DNA from: Nosocomiicoccus ampullae
GTDB lineage: Bacteria; Bacillota; Bacilli; Staphylococcales; Salinicoccaceae
NCBI RefSeq assembly: GCF_001696685.1
Contig: NZ_MBFG01000018.1
Location: 1 to 37,709, forward strand
Direction of reading: 5' to 3'
DNA: 37,709 nucleotides
The notes below the pieces were generated by a model that saw only the letters and a program-made list of their open reading frames with translations, searched no databases and was not told the origin of the DNA. Below, piece after piece: positions 26,185 to 33,676 of the stretch (the first letter of the stretch is position 1; the number at the start of each line of letters is the position of its first letter). The position numbers and the translations under genes were made by a program.

Positions 26185-26206
26185 ACGTTAAACTATGTGT
26201 TAACGT
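26185..26206. promoter_or_regulatory. Inverted repeat, candidate operator of the XRE regulator
   Basis: ACGTTAA (26185-26191) and TTAACGT (26200-26206) are exact reverse complements with an 8-base spacer. They lie immediately upstream of the XRE gene. Their centre-to-centre distance of 15 bases is compatible with a dimeric HTH protein. Confidence 0.45.
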
Positions 26207-26661
26207 GTGTTTTCCTCATTCGACTCGAGGATATTAACATCCCATTTAGCAGTCGCACCTTTTAGTTGAACAAAGTTTAAACCGATTAATAAATCTTAAA
26301 GTAACTCTTCGCAACGATGAATGAAACTGGTAGGATAATATTTAAAATGACATACAATATAACACTGTCAACGTTTGATGAGAATTCTATATACATGAAT
26401 TTCATCGTAGAAACACATTTTAGTACATAATATAGTGTAAATGCAATTAAAACGCATGTTATTCATATAATTTTCTAATGAATTTCAAATTAATACGTCT
26501 TTTTATTTTATAATTATGCCATTTTGTTTTCTGTTTGTTAATACCTATCGTGCTATTTTATTATATTCCTTTTTAGACGTAAAAGTAAAATAATACATAT
26601 GTAATCTCAATTAAAAAGTGATAAAATTTATATCTAGATTATTTTTGTTCGAGGTGCTTAA
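26207..26661. other. 455-base gene-poor, AT-rich intergenic region
   Basis: This stretch between the XRE regulator and the CDF transporter holds no recognised gene, RNA or terminator. It contains one short hydrophobic reading frame on the minus strand (26286-26405, 39 codons, see findings), which lacks a ribosome-binding site. No yybP-ykoY manganese riboswitch was recognised before the CDF gene by eye. Confidence 0.6.
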
Positions 26662-27537
26662 ATGCAAACGATTAAACAAAATATTAAAAAAGCACGCCAC
26701 GGTGCAGTGCTTTCTATTTGTACATATATTTTTTTAACAGTCGTTAAAATTACCGTTGGTTTTTTCGATAAGTCCGATGCGTTAATCGCAGACGGATTAA
26801 ATAACTTTACTGACGTGATTGGTTCAACTGCGCTATTTATCGGTTTAACAATCGCTTTAATTCCAAGAGACGATAACCATACGTATGGTCACTTTCGTGC
26901 AGAGTTAATTGCAGCGTTAATTGCAAGTTTCATTATGTTTGCGGTCGGTATACAAGTCATTATACAAACGGTTATTAAATTTATTAATAACGACTTCGCT
27001 GAACCGAGTACGACGTCGTTATATGTATCTCTGTTTTCAATGATTGTAATGTTTATCGTCGCGGTCATTAACTATAAACTTGCAAATAAAGTCAACAGTG
27101 TCGCGTTAAAAGCTGCGAGTATCGATAACTTCCAAGACGGCATGGTATCTCTTGGTGCTGCGATTGGTATCATTGGAGTATTACTTGGTTTTAAAACACT
27201 GGATACAATTGCGAGTTTTTTAATCGGAGCGTTAATTATATACACTGCGATTATTATTTTTAAAGAAACCGCAACGACATTAACTGACGGATTTAATAGC
27301 AAAATATTGAATCAAATGAAGACACTCATCGAAGATGTCGATGGTGTCATAGACGTTGTAGATATTAAGGGTCGTTCTCACGGATTTATTTATTTTATCG
27401 ATGTGACAGTCACTGTCAATCCAAATTTAAACGTGATAGACGGACATAAAATTACCGAACACATCGAACATGCTATGTCCGACGCATTCGGAGATACTGA
27501 AACAATCGTTCATATAGAACCTGCAGTTATAAATTAA
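26662..27537 (+). CDS. Cation diffusion facilitator transporter, probable Mn2+ exporter
   Basis: A 291-residue CDF protein with six membrane helices and a C-terminal cytosolic metal-sensing domain (about residues 205-291). The transport-site residues correspond to N47 and D51 in helix 2 (GLNNFTD) and D155 and D159 in helix 5 (SIDNFQD). The N-D-D-D pattern is typical of manganese-type CDFs such as MntE, whereas zinc exporters such as YiiP have D-D-H-D. HTYGHFRAE (73-81) is the conserved loop after helix 2. Export of Mn2+ by proton antiport is the best guess. The start follows GAGGTG. Its last 11 bases overlap the 3' end of the opposing airR-like gene. Confidence 0.88.
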   Translation: MQTIKQNIKKARHGAVLSICTYIFLTVVKITVGFFDKSDALIADGLNNFTDVIGSTALFIGLTIALIPRDDNHTYGHFRAELIAALIASFIMFAVGIQVIIQTVIKFINNDFAEPSTTSLYVSLFSMIVMFIVAVINYKLANKVNSVALKAASIDNFQDGMVSLGAAIGIIGVLLGFKTLDTIASFLIGALIIYTAIIIFKETATTLTDGFNSKILNQMKTLIEDVDGVIDVVDIKGRSHGFIYFIDVTVTVNPNLNVIDGHKITEHIEHAMSDAFGDTETIVHIEPAVIN

Positions 27538-28153
27538 TAATGTGATGACGAATCGCATAGACGACAGCTTGTGTACGGTCAGACACTTCGAGTTTATTTA
27601 AAATATGACTCACATGTGTTTTGACCGTCTTTTCACTTACAAATAGCGTCTCCGCGATTTCTTTATTACTTTTACCAAGTACCATCTCTTTTAACACTTC
27701 TAATTCTCTAGTTGATAATACATTTTTTTGATGTGGTAATTGCCCTTTAGATAACATTAACTCCACATCAGGATGAATAACCTGATCTCCATTTGCAACT
27801 CTTCTTAATGATTCGATTAAATCATCCGCATCCATTTCTTTAATTAAATAGCCGTCTGCTTTTTTATTTAATGCAGGACGTACGTACTCTTCTGACGTGT
27901 AGCTCGTTAATATAACGACTTTTAATTTTGGAAAATCACGCTTAACGATTTCTAATACTGCCATACCGTCCATTTCAGGCATGACTAAATCGAGTAATAC
28001 TAAATCTATCATTTTATGATTGTCTTCTAAAAACTGAATTAACTTCGCACCACTATCGACATCTTTTACGACTTTTAAATCTTCTGTCGTACTTAGTAAA
28101 AACTTCATACCTTCACGTACTACTGCATGATCGTCAGTAATTACAATATTCAT
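27527..28153 (-). CDS. airR: LuxR-type response regulator, AirR-like (YhcR)
   Basis: A 208-residue NarL/LuxR-family regulator. The receiver domain has acidic residues D7 and D8 and the phosphoacceptor D55 in LVLLDLVMPEMDG. The C-terminal HTH (about 143-205) shows NKEIAETLFVSEKTVKTHVS. It lies 13 bases downstream of its cognate kinase. The ATG at 28153 follows GAGGGGATA; longer in-frame readings run into the kinase gene and are rejected. In S. aureus AirSR is an oxygen- and redox-responsive system controlling many genes. The family level is clear; the AirR identity is inferred from the kinase and from order. Confidence 0.88.
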   Translation of the reverse strand: MNIVITDDHAVVREGMKFLLSTTEDLKVVKDVDSGAKLIQFLEDNHKMIDLVLLDLVMPEMDGMAVLEIVKRDFPKLKVVILTSYTSEEYVRPALNKKADGYLIKEMDADDLIESLRRVANGDQVIHPDVELMLSKGQLPHQKNVLSTRELEVLKEMVLGKSNKEIAETLFVSEKTVKTHVSHILNKLEVSDRTQAVVYAIRHHIINL

Positions 28154-28166
28154 AGTTATATCCCCT

Positions 28167-29267
28167 CTATTCAATCGGTATCGTAAAGCGAATCGTCGTA
28201 CCATGCCCAAGACTAGATTTAACACTAAACACCCCGCCGAGTCGTTCGACACGTGCTTTCATATTTTTTAGACCGTGTTGGCGCGTAACTTCTTTCATAT
28301 CAAATCCGTCACCTTCATCTCTTACAACGACAGAAAACACACCTTCAGAAACGATAATTTTGACATCACTTTTATTAACATTCGAGTGCTTGCTCGTATT
28401 ATTTAACGCTTCTTGGATGACACGAAACACTTCAATTTCACTGTTATCTGGTAACTGATAAAATCCATCGATATCAATCGATAATTCAATATGAATGAGC
28501 GCTGCATATTCTTTTAACGCGTCGACTAACCCGTTTTCTAACCCAATTGGTTTTAGCTGCCAAATTAATGCTTTCATTTCATTCATTGCATATTTAGACG
28601 TCGACTCAATTTTTTGTAGCGTCGATTTCATCTCTTCTGACTCTGCAATTCTAACTCCAGCATTACTCATAATGTTAATTGAAAAAATCGTCTGACTAAT
28701 CGAATCGTGGAGATCTCTAGCGAGTCGTTGACGTTCTTGTATACGTGCATTTTCTTTTTCAATTTTCGTCAGTTCTAGTCGCTTCAGCGTCGAACCGATT
28801 TGAAACGCAACGGATTCTAACAGATCTAATGTATCTTTATCGTATGCTTTAACGTGCTTAGAAGCGACGTTTAATATCCCAAATGAATCACCACTAGATA
28901 TGAGCGGTACTGTCGCGTGATGTGTGATCCCTTCATTTTTAGAAGCATCTTCACGCATCAATTTTTCTAGTCTAGAACACGCGATTATATTCGTCGCATT
29001 TTTTAAATTATCACGGTTATACTGATTGACGCACCAACATTTACCGTTAAATAATTTCTCATAATCATTTTCCTTTAATCCAACTGGTAAATTATAATGC
29101 GCAGCGAGGTCGTGTTCTCCATTGTTATCGATAAAAAAGATCCATCCTGTATTGAATTCGCTATTGTCGATCAGTAACTTCAGCGCCTCTTTTAACATCG
29201 TGTCTCGATTTGTCTCTTGATTTAAATATTCTGCAATCATTCGTAGTAATTCTATTTTACTTTTCAC
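28167..29267 (-). CDS. airS: AirS-like redox/oxygen-sensing histidine kinase (YhcS)
   Basis: A 366-residue cytosolic HisKA_3-type kinase. A GAF domain (about residues 15-160) carries three cysteines in a CxC...C arrangement (KCWC and ACSRL; counted from the ATG two codons upstream they are C79, C81 and C99). The phospho-acceptor is the histidine in RLARDLHDSIS (residue 187). The ATPase domain shows QEALNNTSKHS, DEGDGFD and GHGTTIRF. No membrane segment is seen. S. aureus AirS senses oxygen through a [2Fe-2S] cluster in its GAF domain, and the cysteines here suggest the same. GTG at 29267 has AAGGAG 7 bases upstream; ATG at 29273 is 1 base from it, so GTG is preferred but the choice is uncertain. 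Confidence 0.85.
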   Translation of the reverse strand: MKSKIELLRMIAEYLNQETNRDTMLKEALKLLIDNSEFNTGWIFFIDNNGEHDLAAHYNLPVGLKENDYEKLFNGKCWCVNQYNRDNLKNATNIIACSRLEKLMREDASKNEGITHHATVPLISSGDSFGILNVASKHVKAYDKDTLDLLESVAFQIGSTLKRLELTKIEKENARIQERQRLARDLHDSISQTIFSINIMSNAGVRIAESEEMKSTLQKIESTSKYAMNEMKALIWQLKPIGLENGLVDALKEYAALIHIELSIDIDGFYQLPDNSEIEVFRVIQEALNNTSKHSNVNKSDVKIIVSEGVFSVVVRDEGDGFDMKEVTRQHGLKNMKARVERLGGVFSVKSSLGHGTTIRFTIPIE

Positions 29268-29285
29268 ATGCATGCTCCTTGTAAA

Positions 29286-29314
29286 AAATTAGACACTTTA
29301 TTTACTCTATACAA
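29286..29314 (-). promoter_or_regulatory. Predicted promoter of airSR
   Basis: On the minus strand TTGTAT (29314-29309) and TAATTT (29291-29286) are 17 bases apart. It lies close to the kinase start and back-to-back with the bdbC-side promoter. Confidence 0.4.
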
Positions 29315-29323
29315 TTCTCTTTA

Positions 29324-29332
29324 TGTTAAAAT
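29324..29332 (+). promoter_or_regulatory. Extended -10 promoter of the bdbC-thioredoxin operon
   Basis: TGTTAAAAT matches the extended -10 pattern. It lies 35 bases before the TTG start of the DsbB-like gene and about 10 bases from the -35 of airS. Confidence 0.4.
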
Positions 29333-29367
29333 AAAACTTAACGTACGTAACACATTGAGGTGATAGG

Positions 29368-29790
29368 TTGAATAAGAAATTTTTAATGCAACTCATTTTC
29401 TTAGTGTCACTCATCGCGACACTCGGGTCTTTATATTTTAGTGAAATTAGAAACTACATACCATGTGAGCTATGCTGGTATCAACGAATTTTAATGTACC
29501 CACTTACTATTATATCTTTAATCGCAATAATTAAAAACGACATAAAAGCGAACATTTATATATTATCGATGAGTGTATTCGGCTTTTTAATCGGCATTTA
29601 CCACTATTCACTTCAAAAACTACCGGCTATACAAGACGGGTTGAATGCGTGTAGTGATAACTCTTGTACAGTGACATACGTAAACTATCTCGGATTTATA
29701 ACAATTCCGTTCATGTCGCTTACAGCGTTCTTTATTATTATTATTTTATCAATACTCACTTTTAAAAAGGAGAAAAACTATGAACAATAA
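29368..29790 (+). CDS. bdbC: DsbB/BdbC-like disulfide bond formation protein
   Basis: A 140-residue membrane thiol oxidase with four hydrophobic helices. The first redox pair is C33-E-L-C36, in the diagnostic PCELCWYQR block beside the helix-2 quinone site. A second pair, C95 and C100 (ACSDNSC), lies in the loop between helices 3 and 4. It would re-oxidise a DsbA/BdbD-type or thioredoxin-like partner and pass electrons to quinone. The start is TTG at 29368 after GAGGTG; the next in-frame ATG (codon 7) would remove part of helix 1. Its 3' end overlaps the next gene by 11 bases, so the partner is probably that thioredoxin-like protein. Confidence 0.9.
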   Translation: MNKKFLMQLIFLVSLIATLGSLYFSEIRNYIPCELCWYQRILMYPLTIISLIAIIKNDIKANIYILSMSVFGFLIGIYHYSLQKLPAIQDGLNACSDNSCTVTYVNYLGFITIPFMSLTAFFIIIILSILTFKKEKNYEQ

Positions 29791-30283
29791 ATTATTTTAC
29801 GGTATTATCGCGGTTGTTATCATCGCTTTTGCTGCGGTATTTTTAGTATTACAGTCTGACAAAAATAATCCAGAAAAGATTAGTGAAAGTGGTTATTATC
29901 CATATACTGATAAAGAGGTCAAAGACCTCCAAGGTCCAACGATCGACAGATTAGACGATGAGAACTATCATTTCAATGAAACACCTGAAGTGACACAAGA
30001 AAAGATCGATTCTGAAGATGAATTATTCGTCTATTACTGGAGCCCAGTTTGTAAGTATTGTATCGAATCTACACCACTATTAATCGGTGCAAAAGAAAAA
30101 GAGGATTTCCCTCTCGTTCAACTTAACGTGTTAGAATATCCAGAATACCAGCAAACTGCAGGGATTACTGCAACACCAACACTCGTCTACTATAAAAACG
30201 GTAAAGAAGTGACGCGTGCAGAAGGCGGCGCACAATCGGCAGACAACTACGTAGAATGGATTAAAAGCGTTAGAAACCAATGA
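29780..30283 (+). CDS. Membrane-anchored thioredoxin-fold protein
   Basis: A 167-residue protein with an N-terminal membrane anchor (about residues 5-25) and a thioredoxin fold outside the membrane (about 70-165). The redox motif is C91-K-Y-C94 (SPVCKYC) and the cis-proline is P133 in ITATPTLVYYKNG. The C-K-Y-C sequence differs from the CGPC of thioredoxins and the CPxC typical of DsbA. Its translation start overlaps the end of the bdbC-like gene. It probably forms an oxidising or reducing pair with that protein, but the direction is not clear from sequence. Confidence 0.85.
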   Translation: MNNKLFYGIIAVVIIAFAAVFLVLQSDKNNPEKISESGYYPYTDKEVKDLQGPTIDRLDDENYHFNETPEVTQEKIDSEDELFVYYWSPVCKYCIESTPLLIGAKEKEDFPLVQLNVLEYPEYQQTAGITATPTLVYYKNGKEVTRAEGGAQSADNYVEWIKSVRNQ

Positions 30284-31068
30284 TTTTTACCGTCACACAG
30301 CAAAACGAATCGCTAGAAAACATTTTAAAATCAATGCATATTCCTAAAAAAGAAATGCACTGGTTAAGAATGAGTAAAGAAATTACGATAAACGGCGAAC
30401 AAAAACAATTAAGAGATTTAGTCAGTCAGGGAGATGTTGTTCATCTTCCTGATTTTTCACAAGATAGTAATTATATAAAAAGTAACGAGACAGTAAATGT
30501 CATGTACGAAGATGATTATTTAGCAGTCGTGTTAAAACCGCACAATAAAAAGACGCATCCGAACGACGACGAAACAAATACGTTAATGAACGACGCGGCG
30601 AATACAATTTCATCTGTATACTTAGAGCCCGTACACCGATTAGACTACGACACGAAAGGCCTTCTCATACTCGCTAAAAATAGCTACGTTAAAAAGATGT
30701 TAGACTATATGATCGAACACCATGAAATTATAAGAGAATATACAGTATATGTCTCTTCAATCGGTAGATTAAAAATCGGTAAAATAGAGTTACCAATCAA
30801 ACAAGCGAAAAGTAGAAATCATCAAGAAGTGAATCGACGTGGAAAACACGCAGTAACAAACGTTATTTCAATCAGAGATAATAAAGTGACAGTTCAACTG
30901 GAAACAGGACGTACACATCAAATTCGCGTTCACTTGTCATATCTCGGCGCACCGATTATTGGAGATAAAATATACGGTGGCACTAACAATGATACACTAC
31001 GACTCTACGCTTCACGTGTCCAGTTTAACCATCCCGTTACAGAAGAAATTATCAATGTAGAAATATAA
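30280..31068 (+). CDS. RluA-family pseudouridine synthase
   Basis: A 262-residue enzyme that isomerises uridine to pseudouridine in rRNA or tRNA. Residues 1-58 resemble the small N-terminal S4-like domain of the family (IPKKEMHWLRMSKEITING). The catalytic block is PVHRLDYDTKGLLILAK with catalytic D122, and RTHQIRVHL lies near residue 212. It is shorter than RluD. The start overlaps the stop of the thioredoxin-like gene (ATGA) and has a weak ribosome-binding site, so it probably depends on coupling. The target base is not predictable; RluA, RluC and RluD subfamilies look alike at this level. Confidence 0.88.
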   Translation: MIFTVTQQNESLENILKSMHIPKKEMHWLRMSKEITINGEQKQLRDLVSQGDVVHLPDFSQDSNYIKSNETVNVMYEDDYLAVVLKPHNKKTHPNDDETNTLMNDAANTISSVYLEPVHRLDYDTKGLLILAKNSYVKKMLDYMIEHHEIIREYTVYVSSIGRLKIGKIELPIKQAKSRNHQEVNRRGKHAVTNVISIRDNKVTVQLETGRTHQIRVHLSYLGAPIIGDKIYGGTNNDTLRLYASRVQFNHPVTEEIINVEI

Positions 31069-31073
31069 AAAAT

Positions 31074-31107
31074 GGTCAGTCTCATATGAGACTGACCTTT
31101 TCTATTT
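31074..31107. terminator. Palindromic terminator between the RluA gene and fumC
   Basis: GGTCAGTCTCATATGAGACTGACC reads as 12 bases plus their exact complement in 31074-31097: GGTCAGTCTCAT then ATGAGACTGACC. A-rich and T-rich flanks let it stop transcription from both sides. Confidence 0.85.
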
Positions 31108-31110
31108 CTA

Positions 31111-32499
31111 TTACGCATTCGGATGAATCATGTCTTCTGGACGGATCCATTCGTCGAACTGTTCTTCTGTTACTAGACCAGTTTCTAATGCTGATTCTTT
31201 TAATGTAATACCTTTTTTATGTGCGTTTTTCGCAATAGTCGCTGCATTTTCATAACCGATATGTGGGTTTAATGCTGTGACTAACATGAGTGAACGATTT
31301 AATAACTCATCGATTACTTCCATGTTCGGTTCAATTCCAACTGCACAGTTGTTGTTGAACGTATCCATACCGTCGCCAAGAAGGTAAATTGATTGTAACG
31401 TGTTCATTAAAATTAATGGTTTATAAACGTTTAATTCGAAGTTACCTTGTGACGCACCAAATCCTACTGCTGCATCGTTACCGAATACTTGTGCTGCAAC
31501 CATCGATAACATTTCAGCTTGCGTTGGGTTTACTTTACCTGGCATGATTGATGATCCTGGTTCGTTTTCAGGAATCGTAATTTCACCGATACCTGCACGT
31601 GGACCAGATGCTAACCAACGGATATCGTTAACGATTTTTAATACATCTCCGGCTAATGCTTTTAAAGCACCGTGGAAGTATACAACTTCATCGTACTGTG
31701 ATAACGCGTGGAATTTGTTGTCAGATGAAACAAAATCATATCCTGTTTGCTCAGAGATTTGTTTTGCAACTCTATCACCGAACTCAGGGTGTGCGTTTAA
31801 GCCTGTACCAACAGCAGTTCCACCGATTGCTAAGTTTGCGAGTTGTTTTTTAGATTCGTTAATCATTTCTAATGACTTATCTAAAGAATATCTCCAGCCA
31901 CTCACTTCTTGACCAAGTGAAAGTGGTGTTGCATCTTGTAAGTGTGTACGACCGATTTTAATAATATCTTGGAACTTTTCTTCTTTTTCTTTAAACGTGT
32001 CGCGTAACTTTTGAAGTGCTGGAAGTAACGTCACTTCTGTTTCAGTCATTAACGCAACGTACATTGCTGTTGGGAACGTATCGTTTGAGCTTTGTGATTT
32101 GTTGACGTCATCATTAGGATGAACAACCTCGTCACTACCCTTTTCTTTTAAATAATCGTTCGCAACGTGTGCAACGACTTCGTTCACGTTCATGTTACTT
32201 TGCGTACCGCTTCCAGTTTGCCATACGACTAACGGGAAGTGCTCGTCTAGTTCTCTAGCGATAATTTTGTCTGTCGCGTAAACAATTGCGTCTTTTTTCT
32301 CTTCAGATAATTTACCGAGTTCAGAGTTCACAATTGCAGCCGCGCGTTTAAGTTGTGCAAAAGCAACAATCACTTCAATCGGCATTTTTTCTTTACCAAC
32401 TGGGAAGTTTTGACGACTTCTCTCAGTTTGTGCTGCCCAAAACTTATCTGCTGGAACTTTAATTTCACCAAACGTATCATGTTCTATTCTGTAAGACAT
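31111..32499 (-). CDS. fumC: Class II fumarate hydratase
   Basis: A 462-residue tetrameric, iron-independent fumarase that interconverts fumarate and L-malate in the TCA cycle. Landmarks are [13 protein letters not shown] (residue 97 onward), the catalytic histidine region [10 protein letters not shown], and the flexible signature loop [11 protein letters not shown] near residue 315 with the catalytic serine. Length and order are normal for the aspartase/fumarase superfamily. The start is ATG with AGGAGG 8 bases upstream. That Shine-Dalgarno is also the 3' arm of an upstream inverted repeat (see the separate entry), which may connect fumC expression to readthrough from the gene pair upstream. 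Confidence 0.95.
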   Translation of the reverse strand: MSYRIEHDTFGEIKVPADKFWAAQTERSRQNFPVGKEKMPIEVIVAFAQLKRAAAIVNSELGKLSEEKKDAIVYATDKIIARELDEHFPLVVWQTGSGTQSNMNVNEVVAHVANDYLKEKGSDEVVHPNDDVNKSQSSNDTFPTAMYVALMTETEVTLLPALQKLRDTFKEKEEKFQDIIKIGRTHLQDATPLSLGQEVSGWRYSLDKSLEMINESKKQLANLAIGGTAVGTGLNAHPEFGDRVAKQISEQTGYDFVSSDNKFHALSQYDEVVYFHGALKALAGDVLKIVNDIRWLASGPRAGIGEITIPENEPGSSIMPGKVNPTQAEMLSMVAAQVFGNDAAVGFGASQGNFELNVYKPLILMNTLQSIYLLGDGMDTFNNNCAVGIEPNMEVIDELLNRSLMLVTALNPHIGYENAATIAKNAHKKGITLKESALETGLVTEEQFDEWIRPEDMIHPNA

Positions 32500-32500
32500 T

Positions 32501-32558
32501 AAAAAAATCCTCCTGAATTTGTATTTACCATTAGTATAACTGAAATTACAGGAGGATT
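32501..32558 (-). terminator. Hairpin with T-tract that contains the fumC Shine-Dalgarno
   Basis: On the minus strand AATCCTCCTG (32558-32549) pairs exactly with CAGGAGGATT (32515-32506), with more A-T pairing inside, followed by seven T (32507-32501). It looks like the intrinsic terminator of the upstream two-gene unit, but its 3' arm is the fumC ribosome-binding site. A TATACT -10-like element (32538-32533) lies in the loop, so a transcript started there would keep the binding site free. Confidence 0.6.
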
Positions 32559-32582
32559 CACTTAAAATTATTTAGTTCATAA

Positions 32583-32771
32583 TTACTTTTTATTCTCGTC
32601 TTTGTCGAGGTCTTTATCTTGTAAGTCTGCACCGTGGTTTGTATGGTCTATTGACGCTGTTTGGCCCTCGGAGATAGCTTCCATCTCTTCACCGAGTGCT
32701 TTTACGTCTTCTGTATTAAACGTCATCGTATTTTCGTCAGTGTATTTTTCATTACGTTTTTTATCCATCAT
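32583..32771 (-). CDS. Small hydrophilic acidic protein, unknown
   Basis: A 62-residue highly charged protein (many D, E and K; no membrane segment and no cysteine). It is probably unstructured. I do not recognise a family. Its ribosome-binding site GGAGAG overlaps the stop codon of the NagB-like gene 8 bases upstream, so it is translationally coupled to it. Its length, coupling and own downstream terminator support a real gene. No function is assigned. Confidence 0.6.
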   Translation of the reverse strand: MMDKKRNEKYTDENTMTFNTEDVKALGEEMEAISEGQTASIDHTNHGADLQDKDLDKDENKK

Positions 32772-32779
32772 TATCTCTC

Positions 32780-33364
32780 CTACGCAAACTTGTACGTGTA
32801 AAATTCGCGAATGTCTCTATCTAGTTTACTCGCCGCTTCAGCGTCTAAAATAACAGTTACCATACGATGATTTTTTACTTTACTTAACGGAGAATCTTTA
32901 CTCATATCTGCGTCGTATAGTTTACGAACTGTTTCACTCGCACCGCTACCTGACGCATATATAAATAACTCTTTTGCTTTAAATAAGTCGTCGCTACTAC
33001 CAGATTTAAATCCTTTAAATTCATAATCTAAATTTAATACCGCAACGTTTACTTTCTCTTTTTTGTCGAGATAACGATTTAAATCGTCATCTGATTTTAC
33101 GTTACGAATTTGTTGCTCTGGAATATCGAGTGCGTTAAATTTCGCACCCCCATCACCATTTGCAAGTAATAATTTCACGTTTGCTAAATTGACTGGATGG
33201 TTATTTACTTCACCGATTAAATGATCATATGCGTTATCTAATGTATCGTTTAAATCAAGTACTAATGTAGAATCCGGATTTAATGAAATTTGTTTTCTTA
33301 ATTGATCTGCTAAAAATAAATCCGCATCATGTTTTGTTTCATAAATTCTAAAGTTTAAAGCCAT
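32780..33364 (-). CDS. NagB/glucosamine-6-phosphate isomerase-like protein
   Basis: A 194-residue protein resembling the NagB/RpiA/CoA-transferase fold proteins annotated as glucosamine-6-phosphate isomerase in staphylococci. It is much shorter than true NagB (about 240 residues or more). The conserved active-site blocks of NagB (for example the GLGxDGH segment) are not apparent, so enzymatic isomerase activity is doubtful. SGSGASETVRKLY (about residues 138-150) may be a phosphate-binding loop. The start follows GGAG. It is encoded upstream of, and coupled to, the 62-residue acidic protein. Orthologues are common in Staphylococcaceae near trmL/queG genes, from memory; the role is unknown. Confidence 0.65.
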   Translation of the reverse strand: MALNFRIYETKHDADLFLADQLRKQISLNPDSTLVLDLNDTLDNAYDHLIGEVNNHPVNLANVKLLLANGDGGAKFNALDIPEQQIRNVKSDDDLNRYLDKKEKVNVAVLNLDYEFKGFKSGSSDDLFKAKELFIYASGSGASETVRKLYDADMSKDSPLSKVKNHRMVTVILDAEAASKLDRDIREFYTYKFA

Positions 33365-33455
33365 AATTGTCGTCTCCTATCAGAACAGTTATTAATAATA
33401 GATTACCCGAAAACAGCCATTTTAAACAATGTTTAATTGATATTTAAAATACGCT

Positions 33456-33483
33456 TTGTTTCACTGACAAAATAGTTTATAAT
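33456..33483 (+). promoter_or_regulatory. Promoter of the 36-residue peptide gene
   Basis: TTGTTT (33456-33461) and a perfect TATAAT (33478-33483) are 16 bases apart, 36 bases before the ATG. The promoter, ribosome-binding site and terminator form a complete unit. Confidence 0.6.
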
Positions 33484-33519
33484 GAGAGTAACTATTAAAC
33501 GCACTGGGGGATATTATAG

Positions 33520-33630
33520 ATGAAAGCAATTCTTATCTTTATGGTATGTGCAGCATTCCTAACTTCGATTCTTACAGCTGGTAAAGAAAACAAACCAGGA
33601 TACGTCGATAACGGACCAGATGAAAAATAA
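33520..33630 (+). CDS. Short membrane or secreted peptide (36 residues)
   Basis: A 36-residue protein below usual gene-finding cut-offs. Residues 3-20 (AILIFMVCAAFLTSILTA) are hydrophobic and would act as a signal anchor, followed by a 16-residue hydrophilic tail GKENKPGYVDNGPDEK. A GGGGG ribosome-binding site lies 9 bases before the ATG. There is a good promoter upstream and a strong terminator 13 bases after the stop, so the unit is fully equipped for expression. There is no lipobox; C10 is within the hydrophobic stretch. No family is recognised, and it could also be a small regulatory membrane peptide. Confidence 0.7.
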   Translation: MKAILIFMVCAAFLTSILTAGKENKPGYVDNGPDEK

Positions 33631-33642
33631 TAATGACATAAC

Positions 33643-33671
33643 AAAACGCAAACTTCTAAAGTTTGCGTTTT
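33643..33671. terminator. Bidirectional terminator after the small peptide gene
   Basis: AAAACGCAAACTT (33643-33655) and AAGTTTGCGTTTT (33659-33671) pair exactly around a 3-base loop, followed by TT. It also ends the minus-strand nitroreductase gene. Confidence 0.9.
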
Positions 33672-33676
33672 TTCGT

